Shown: positions 59,622 to 64,000 of the stretch, piece after piece
How the letters are laid out: every line of letters starts with the position of its first letter
How positions within the stretch are numbered: the first letter of the stretch is position 1
Assembly (NCBI GenBank): GCA_029785195.1
Contig: JAFMAD010000001.1
Span: forward strand, 186,001-250,000
Length of the DNA stretch: 64,000 nucleotides
Direction: 5' to 3'
Origin: Nitrososphaerota archaeon
GTDB lineage: Archaea > Thermoproteota > Nitrososphaeria > Nitrososphaerales > Gagatemarchaeaceae
Translations under genes and position numbers: made by a program
Notes under the pieces: generated by a model
What the model saw: the letters and a program-made list of their open reading frames with translations, nothing else
Database searches by the model: none
What the model was told of the DNA's origin: nothing

Positions 59622-60179
59622 TTGCCACAGACAAAGGCAATCGTAAGCATCGAGAACGTAGTCGCGTCAGCGTCAATCAACCAAACAGTCGACCTCAACC
59701 TGATCACAAAGAACTTCGTCACAGTCGAATACCACCCCGACCAGTTCCCAGGCCTGGTCTTCAGGCTGAGGAACCCCAAGACTGCCACATTGATCTTCAG
59801 CTCAGGGAAGATGGTCTGCACCGGGGCCAAGTCCGAGGAGCAGGCCAGGAAGGCGGTCGAGGAAGTCGTCAGGCAGCTTAAGAAGGGGAAGATACCCATC
59901 AAGAACGACGCGGTGGTGGAGATACAGAACATCGTAGCTTCAGCGAGCCTCGGAGGTAAGGTGCACCTCGAAGAGGCTGCAAGGGTCCTTCCGAAGTCGA
60001 TGTACGAGCCAGAGCAGTTCCCTGGCCTGATCCACAGGATGGCTGACCCGAAGACCGTGATCCTGCTCTTCGCCTCGGGGAAGCTAGTCTGCACCGGGGC
60101 CAAGAAGGAGAGCGAGGTCTACCGAGCGGTCAACAACCTGCACGTGACGCTAGAAGAGAAGAACCTCATGGTCTACTGA
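59622..60179 (+). CDS. tbp: TATA-binding protein TBP
   Basis: 185 residues, two direct repeats (about 5-90 and 95-180), each with a VEIxNIVASASLG-type start, a PEQFPGLIHR block and VLLFASGKLVCTGAK. Binds TATA elements and recruits TFB. TTG 59622 has CTTTATATATC about 25 nt upstream, so leaderless. Confidence 0.97.
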   Translation: MPQTKAIVSIENVVASASINQTVDLNLITKNFVTVEYHPDQFPGLVFRLRNPKTATLIFSSGKMVCTGAKSEEQARKAVEEVVRQLKKGKIPIKNDAVVEIQNIVASASLGGKVHLEEAARVLPKSMYEPEQFPGLIHRMADPKTVILLFASGKLVCTGAKKESEVYRAVNNLHVTLEEKNLMVY

Positions 60180-60208
60180 GAGGTTCTCCTTCCCAATTTG
60201 TCTCCGGC

Positions 60209-60697
60209 TCAGAACACCTTCTCCATGTAGAGCAGGTCGTGGTACCTGCCATCGACCAGCAGCTCCTTCTGGGCCCTCATCTGGGCCACGAAGCCTTCTC
60301 TCTCATAGAGGCTGACGGCGGCGCTCATGTCAGGGTTGACGCTGAGCTGGACCTTGACGACCCCTCCGTGCTCCCTTATCCTTTCCAGGGCCGCCCTCAG
60401 CAGCTCCCTCCCTGCCCCCTTCCCTCGGGCGGTCCGGCGCACGTAGACGCCGTAGATGTGCGCTATGTGCCTCGTCTTCACCCTCTCGCTGACCGCGTAG
60501 GTGATCATGCCGACAGGCGACCCTTCCTCGAGGGCGAAGAGGACCGTCCTGATCCTTCGCCTCCACTCCTCCTCTGGCAGCGCCTGCTCTTCCTCGTAGG
60601 AGCTGCCGAAGGCGGCTGGCTCGTCCTGCAGCGACTCCAGGCGGAGGTCCCTGTACTCCCGCCACCTCTCCTCTGGGAGGGCGGATATTGTGACCAA
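60209..60697 (-). CDS. GNAT family N-acetyltransferase
   Basis: 162 residues. IYGVYVRRTARGKGAGRELLRAAL is motif A with the acetyl-CoA loop Arg-x-x-Gly-x-Gly; LSVNPDMSAAVSLYEREGFVAQ follows. Substrate unknown. Ends 1 nt after pyrE stop region; probably co-transcribed downstream of pyrE. Confidence 0.85.
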   Translation of the reverse strand: MVTISALPEERWREYRDLRLESLQDEPAAFGSSYEEEQALPEEEWRRRIRTVLFALEEGSPVGMITYAVSERVKTRHIAHIYGVYVRRTARGKGAGRELLRAALERIREHGGVVKVQLSVNPDMSAAVSLYEREGFVAQMRAQKELLVDGRYHDLLYMEKVF

Positions 60698-60698
60698 C

Positions 60699-61334
60699 TC
60701 AGCCCCTGCGGCGGACGGGCTGCTTCTTCCCTACTGACCGCGTGATTGCTTTCATGTTTTCGTCGGTGATCAGCTCCATAGAGTGGAGGAGGTCCGCTAG
60801 CTCGACCATGTCGGTCACTGCGTGGAGCGTTATCCCCCTCTTGCCGAGCCTCTCCCTGGCGCCTTCGAGCCTGTCCACGAGGACGACGGCCGAGGTGACC
60901 TCCCCTCCTTCGTCCTCCACAGCGTCGGCCGCGGCGAGGATTGTCTTTCCGGACGTCGCGATGTCGTCCACGACGACGACGTCCCAGCCGGGCCTCACCT
61001 CCCCCTCGACCAGCCTCTCGTTCTCGTGCTTCTCCATCCTGGTGTAGACCATCGGCTTCCCTAAGGCGACGGCCACTGGGGGCGCGTAGAGCAGCCCGGT
61101 CAACGGCACGGCGCAGATGGCGTCCGCTTTGGGAGCCTTCTTCGACGCCAACTCCGTCAGGGCCTCCACAGCCAGCCCGTAGGTCCCGGGGTAGCTCGCG
61201 ATCCCCCTCAGGTTGACGTAGTAGGAGCTGTCCCTTCCGTCAGGGAGGGAGAAGGCGCCGAACTGCAGCGCCCCCGCCTTGACCAAGCCCTCGGCCAGCT
61301 CGCCGAGGCGACCGCTGCGTCTCTTCCAGGCCAT
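60699..61334 (-). CDS. pyrE: orotate phosphoribosyltransferase
   Basis: 211 residues. PRPP loop VVVVDDIATSGKTI, AVPLTGLLYAPPVAV and TRMEKHENERLVEG (flexible Lys loop). Converts orotate to OMP in pyrimidine synthesis. No fused OMP decarboxylase. Start ATG 61334. Confidence 0.92.
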   Translation of the reverse strand: MAWKRRSGRLGELAEGLVKAGALQFGAFSLPDGRDSSYYVNLRGIASYPGTYGLAVEALTELASKKAPKADAICAVPLTGLLYAPPVAVALGKPMVYTRMEKHENERLVEGEVRPGWDVVVVDDIATSGKTILAAADAVEDEGGEVTSAVVLVDRLEGARERLGKRGITLHAVTDMVELADLLHSMELITDENMKAITRSVGKKQPVRRRG

Positions 61335-61388
61335 GAGGGCACGCCCTACGCTTTTGCTTAAAAACTAACTCTGCGGGAACCTACATGG

Positions 61389-62489
61389 TTGCCTGAACTC
61401 TGGATCCCGTACGGCGGAGTGGAGACCCTGGTGACGATACAGGCGGAGAACCTCGGGTCGGTGTCGGAGCACCCCCTCGACGGAGCCGCCATGGACCTCG
61501 AGCGGGTCGCCGAGCTCGCGAAGGGCTCTGCCAGCGTTTTCGTCTGCGACGCGGCCCCGGCGACGCTGGAGGTCCTGAAGGGGATAGCCCCCCTTCTCGC
61601 GGGAGCGCCCGGCCTAGGGATCTACTCCCCTGCTCCCAAGCGCGTCGAGGGGAGCGTCCCCGACCTCAAAGGAAAGGTCACCACCCTCCCGCCCCCCATC
61701 CCCGCAGGGGGAGGGGAGGAGCCTGTCTACGCCACGGAGCTGACGTCTGCAGGCGCGAAGCTGTTCGTCGGGACCGCCAGGCCTGACCCTCTCTTCGGCC
61801 TAGTGGACGCCAGGGTGGAGGCATGCCTCTGGTGGGTCGCCGGGGCGAGGGCGACGGCCGCCCGCTCGCGGAAGGACATGGAACCTACCCCCTTCCAGAA
61901 GACCGCAGCCTACGACGCGGCCGAGGGCATCACCAGGGGGATCCCCGGGTCCAAGTTCCTGACGGTCGTCCCCCGAGGAGGCAAGCCCAGGACCGTGCTG
62001 GAAGACGCTCCCTTCGACGCGGTGAAGAACTCATTCGCGAAGACTCAGATGCAACAGGGGAAGGGGATAGTGATCGGGGCAGGGGGGCGCGGCTACGACG
62101 ACACCCTCTCCTCCGCGCTCCGGGGGGTCTGGAACGTAATCGAGGGGGTCAGGAAGTCTGGCTCCATCCTCCTGATAGCCGAGTGCTCGGAGGGGATGGG
62201 GTCAACGGCGCTCGAGATGATGGTCACGGGGAGGCTGGGGGAGTGGGAGCGGAGGAGGGAGAGGTACGTAGACGGGATCGAGGAGGCGCACTACCTCAGC
62301 AGGCTGAAAGACGAGTACGACGTCCTCCTCCTTTCGGGGCTCCCAGATACCTACGCCAGGTCGAAGCTGGGGCTGGCCACGGCCAGGGGGTCGGGGGAGG
62401 CAGTCGGTAGGCTCCTGAACAAGGTGGGGCGCTCGGGGAAGGTCAACGTCGTCCCGAGGTCACCCGAGTGCCAGGTTGAACTAGGGTAG
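61389..62489 (+). CDS. LarA-like (DUF2088) family protein
   Basis: 366 residues from TTG 61389. The N-terminal ELWIPYGGVETLVTIQAENL resembles the IPYG start of nickel-dependent lactate racemase LarA. The C-terminal region DTLSSALRGVWNVIEGVRKSGSILLIAECSEGMG and the later SGLPDTYARSKLGL resembles its second domain. The expected pincer-binding His/Lys residues are not obvious, so activity is uncertain. ATG 61384 is out of frame with an early stop. Confidence 0.55.
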   Translation: MPELWIPYGGVETLVTIQAENLGSVSEHPLDGAAMDLERVAELAKGSASVFVCDAAPATLEVLKGIAPLLAGAPGLGIYSPAPKRVEGSVPDLKGKVTTLPPPIPAGGGEEPVYATELTSAGAKLFVGTARPDPLFGLVDARVEACLWWVAGARATAARSRKDMEPTPFQKTAAYDAAEGITRGIPGSKFLTVVPRGGKPRTVLEDAPFDAVKNSFAKTQMQQGKGIVIGAGGRGYDDTLSSALRGVWNVIEGVRKSGSILLIAECSEGMGSTALEMMVTGRLGEWERRRERYVDGIEEAHYLSRLKDEYDVLLLSGLPDTYARSKLGLATARGSGEAVGRLLNKVGRSGKVNVVPRSPECQVELG

Positions 62490-63593
62490 AGGGATGGTCC
62501 CCACGTTGTGGGGGATGGGGAGGCACAGGAACGCGACTACGATCAGGCCGACCAGGAGCCAGCGCCTTGACCGCGAGAGACCCGACACTTCGTCCATCAG
62601 CTTAGGCTGGGACGGGCGTCCGACGAGGACAAGGCCAAGCAGGGCCACCCCCCAGTAGGTCGGGGTGTCTATGGCCAGCAGTGCGAGGACGCCAAGGTAA
62701 GCCGCCGCCCGTGACGCCCTGGAGGAGAGGGCGACGGTGGTGAGCATCCCCCCGTCATAGAACGCGAGGGGGAGGGAGCAGAGGAACACCAGGATAAAAC
62801 CGACCGTGGCTCCGTCGGCAATCGGCGAAACAGCCACGTATCCAGACGGGACCGCGTGGACGAAAGGCGAGAGAACCGAGTAGACGCCCAGCTGGATCAG
62901 GTTGGGGTTGACGGTCACGGTCGTGTTTGCGAGGGTTGTGCTCGAGAACGGGACGGCAGACTGCACGGAGGTCACCGTGCCGACGGCGAAGAGGAGGATC
63001 GTGAGCCCGAGCATTGCCAGCGGCCCGGCGATCACGGTGTCGAAGAGGCTGTCGCGGTTGAGGGCCGGGGCGCGCTGGGACGACGCGAACCCCCATGACG
63101 GGGTGAAGGGGGGGAGGATAGGGATGCCGGGGACGAGGTAGCTACTGGCGTGCCCCGCGTCCCTTGTCCGAGCGACGAGCCGCTGGCCGAGCTCGTGGGC
63201 GCCCAGGATGACCGCCATCGTCGCGCCGTAGGCGAAGAAAGAGACATACGGCGAGATGTCCGGGATGAGGGCCTGGTAGACCTCCTGCTGCAGCAGGGCG
63301 GAGAAGACGAGCGCGGCGAGCGTGAAGAAGAGGAGGAGCGCGGGGAGGCGCGACAGCTTCCGCGTGCCCTGGTCTGCCTTCCTGAGGACCAGGACGCACT
63401 CCTCGGCGGTACCGGTCAGCTCGGGCCTGAAGCCAAGAGCCGCCGCCTTCCCCTTTAACTCCATGAAATTACGCTTCGTGGAGCCGTCGTAGGCGACCTG
63501 GAACTCGAGCTCACCGTCAGGTAGGACGAAGTGCTGCTTGACCTCGAAGAGGCCTCGGACTATTCGCTCCGCGTCTTCGGTGTTGGAGGACAA
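62481..63593 (-). CDS. site-2-protease-like (M50) membrane protein lacking one zinc His
   Basis: 370 residues from TTG 63593, with CTTTATTATC about 30 nt upstream on the minus strand. Cytoplasmic N-domain, then about seven membrane helices. VILGAHELGQRLVAR stands where S2P proteases have His-Glu-x-x-His, so the second His is Gln; the Asp of the DG motif is kept (AFYDGGML), as is NRDSLFDTVIAGPLA. Likely a pseudoprotease or an altered metal site. Converges with the LarA-like gene (9 nt overlap). Confidence 0.8.
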   Translation of the reverse strand: MSSNTEDAERIVRGLFEVKQHFVLPDGELEFQVAYDGSTKRNFMELKGKAAALGFRPELTGTAEECVLVLRKADQGTRKLSRLPALLLFFTLAALVFSALLQQEVYQALIPDISPYVSFFAYGATMAVILGAHELGQRLVARTRDAGHASSYLVPGIPILPPFTPSWGFASSQRAPALNRDSLFDTVIAGPLAMLGLTILLFAVGTVTSVQSAVPFSSTTLANTTVTVNPNLIQLGVYSVLSPFVHAVPSGYVAVSPIADGATVGFILVFLCSLPLAFYDGGMLTTVALSSRASRAAAYLGVLALLAIDTPTYWGVALLGLVLVGRPSQPKLMDEVSGLSRSRRWLLVGLIVVAFLCLPIPHNVGTIPLP

Positions 63594-63902
63594 GCAGAGC
63601 CCCCGCCCGACCGTTCCGATAATAAAGACATTAGCGCGGCCTGCCCGGCCAAGAGTCATCGGCGCAGTCGGCGATCTGCGGGCAAGCTCGCCTTCGGGTA
63701 TCCAGATTCGCAGACAGGGCTAACCCGCCGAGGCCACGGCTCTCTTACTCGGCTTCATGATGACACCCCCGGCGCACGCTAGTGGGACCCTCCGAGCTCC
63801 GGCATGGCTGGGGGACGGGCCACTCTTTCCCCCGAGAGGAGCGACGAGCATTTGTGCCGGCCAGGAAGCTTTAATCGGCCGTGGTCGGCGAGTTCCACTG
63901 GC
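63594..63902. other. intergenic promoter region
   Basis: Holds the minus-strand TATA box of the M50-like gene (about 63620-63629) and GCTTTAATC (63868-63876) for the last gene. ATGATGA at about 63758-63764 looks like a box C, but no matching box D was found. No protein recognised. Confidence 0.4.
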
Positions 63903-64000
63903 TTGCAGAAGGCCGTGGTTGCGAGGGTCGGAGAGTACGAGATAAGGCGGTGTGACAGGTGCGACGTCCCCGCGGTCATACAGATCAACGAGGAGGCGCT
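63903..64000 (+). CDS. RimI-like N-acetyltransferase, N-terminal part
   Basis: 32 codons from TTG 63903 to the window edge. RVGEYEIRRCDRCDVPAVIQ followed by INEEA resembles the start of archaeal RimI/Ard1-type acetyltransferases (I-R-x-x-D-x-x-x-V-x-x-I-N). Acetyl-CoA motif lies outside. TATA GCTTTAATC is about 28 nt upstream, leaderless. Confidence 0.55.
   Translation, partial: MQKAVVARVGEYEIRRCDRCDVPAVIQINEEA

Noticed and set aside
63758-63764. Box C ATGATGA as a second C/D RNA
   Set aside because: No CTGA box D and no closing stem at a suitable distance.
1-64000. CRISPR arrays, insertion sequences, rRNA genes
   Set aside because: No regularly spaced repeats, transposase frames or rRNA sequence were seen.

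Overview
The window is archaeal chromosome, GC-rich and densely coded. Archaeal-only or archaeal-eukaryal informational genes dominate: TFB, TBP, an RPC34/C39-like factor, Gar1, Nop5-fibrillarin, SRP19, ribosomal proteins S8e and S30e, Trm1, Trm5, Elp3, GatDE, class I LysRS, ABCE1, Cdc48 and pantoate kinase. Together, S30e and an RPC34-like protein point to the Thaumarchaeota/Crenarchaeota side. The heterotrophic content (peptide ABC transporter, LysA, PaiB), and the absence of ammonia-oxidation genes here, suggest an uncultivated heterotrophic thaumarchaeon-like organism. This placement is inference. Many transcription units begin with a TATA box 25-30 nt before a TTG or GTG start, a leaderless style. 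Genes inside operons overlap by 4 or 8 nt.

Layout. 1-4.1 kb: small redox and metal-type proteins (Rdx, a thioredoxin-like protein, a Cys-rich peptide) with a PadR regulator, an FmdE-like gene fragment, and an HTH/membrane-protein pair. 4.0-8.2 kb: membrane-anchored HtrA protease, an ECF-type membrane protein behind a strong palindrome, pantoate kinase and an M24 peptidase. 8.4-13.2 kb: the complete SMC-ScpA-ScpB condensin. 13.2-20.9 kb: S8e, SRP19, Gar1, TFB, RPC34-like, cytidine deaminase, FtsJ/RlmE, Trm1, THEP1, RNase HII, fibrillarin and Nop5. 21-22.8 kb: small membrane and hypothetical genes. 22.9-28 kb: S30e, Elp3, GatD, GatE. 28-32.6 kb: hypotheticals, PaiB, tRNA-Arg(GCG), family-5 UDG and LysRS-I. 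32.6-41.5 kb: Cdc48-Hsp20 facing a divergent HTH regulator, then SurE, a Cys-rich membrane protein, ABCE1, Trm5 and a GlcD-like oxidase. 41.5-45.3 kb: DUF99, an ABC-2 exporter and a PPC-domain protein. 45.3-50 kb: a probable C/D-like sRNA, then a diaminopentanoate-dehydrogenase-like enzyme, DUF1028, NlpC/P60 and LysA. 50-57 kb: a complete oligopeptide ABC transporter. 57-64 kb: PH-domain, PD-(D/E)XK, signal peptidase, TBP, GNAT, PyrE, LarA-like and M50 pseudo-protease genes, and the start of a RimI-like gene.

The most striking observation is in the S30e gene at 22999-23186. Its two conserved halves lie in different frames. They are separated by exactly 20 nt that fold, with flanking exon bases, into a canonical bulge-helix-bulge motif. 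Cutting after the second base of each 3-nt bulge restores the expected S30e protein exactly. This is a strong candidate for a minimal archaeal pre-mRNA intron. The same gene has no ATG/GTG/TTG start: an ACG follows a strong Shine-Dalgarno sequence. Two other genes (pantoate kinase, RNase HII) seem to begin at CTG.
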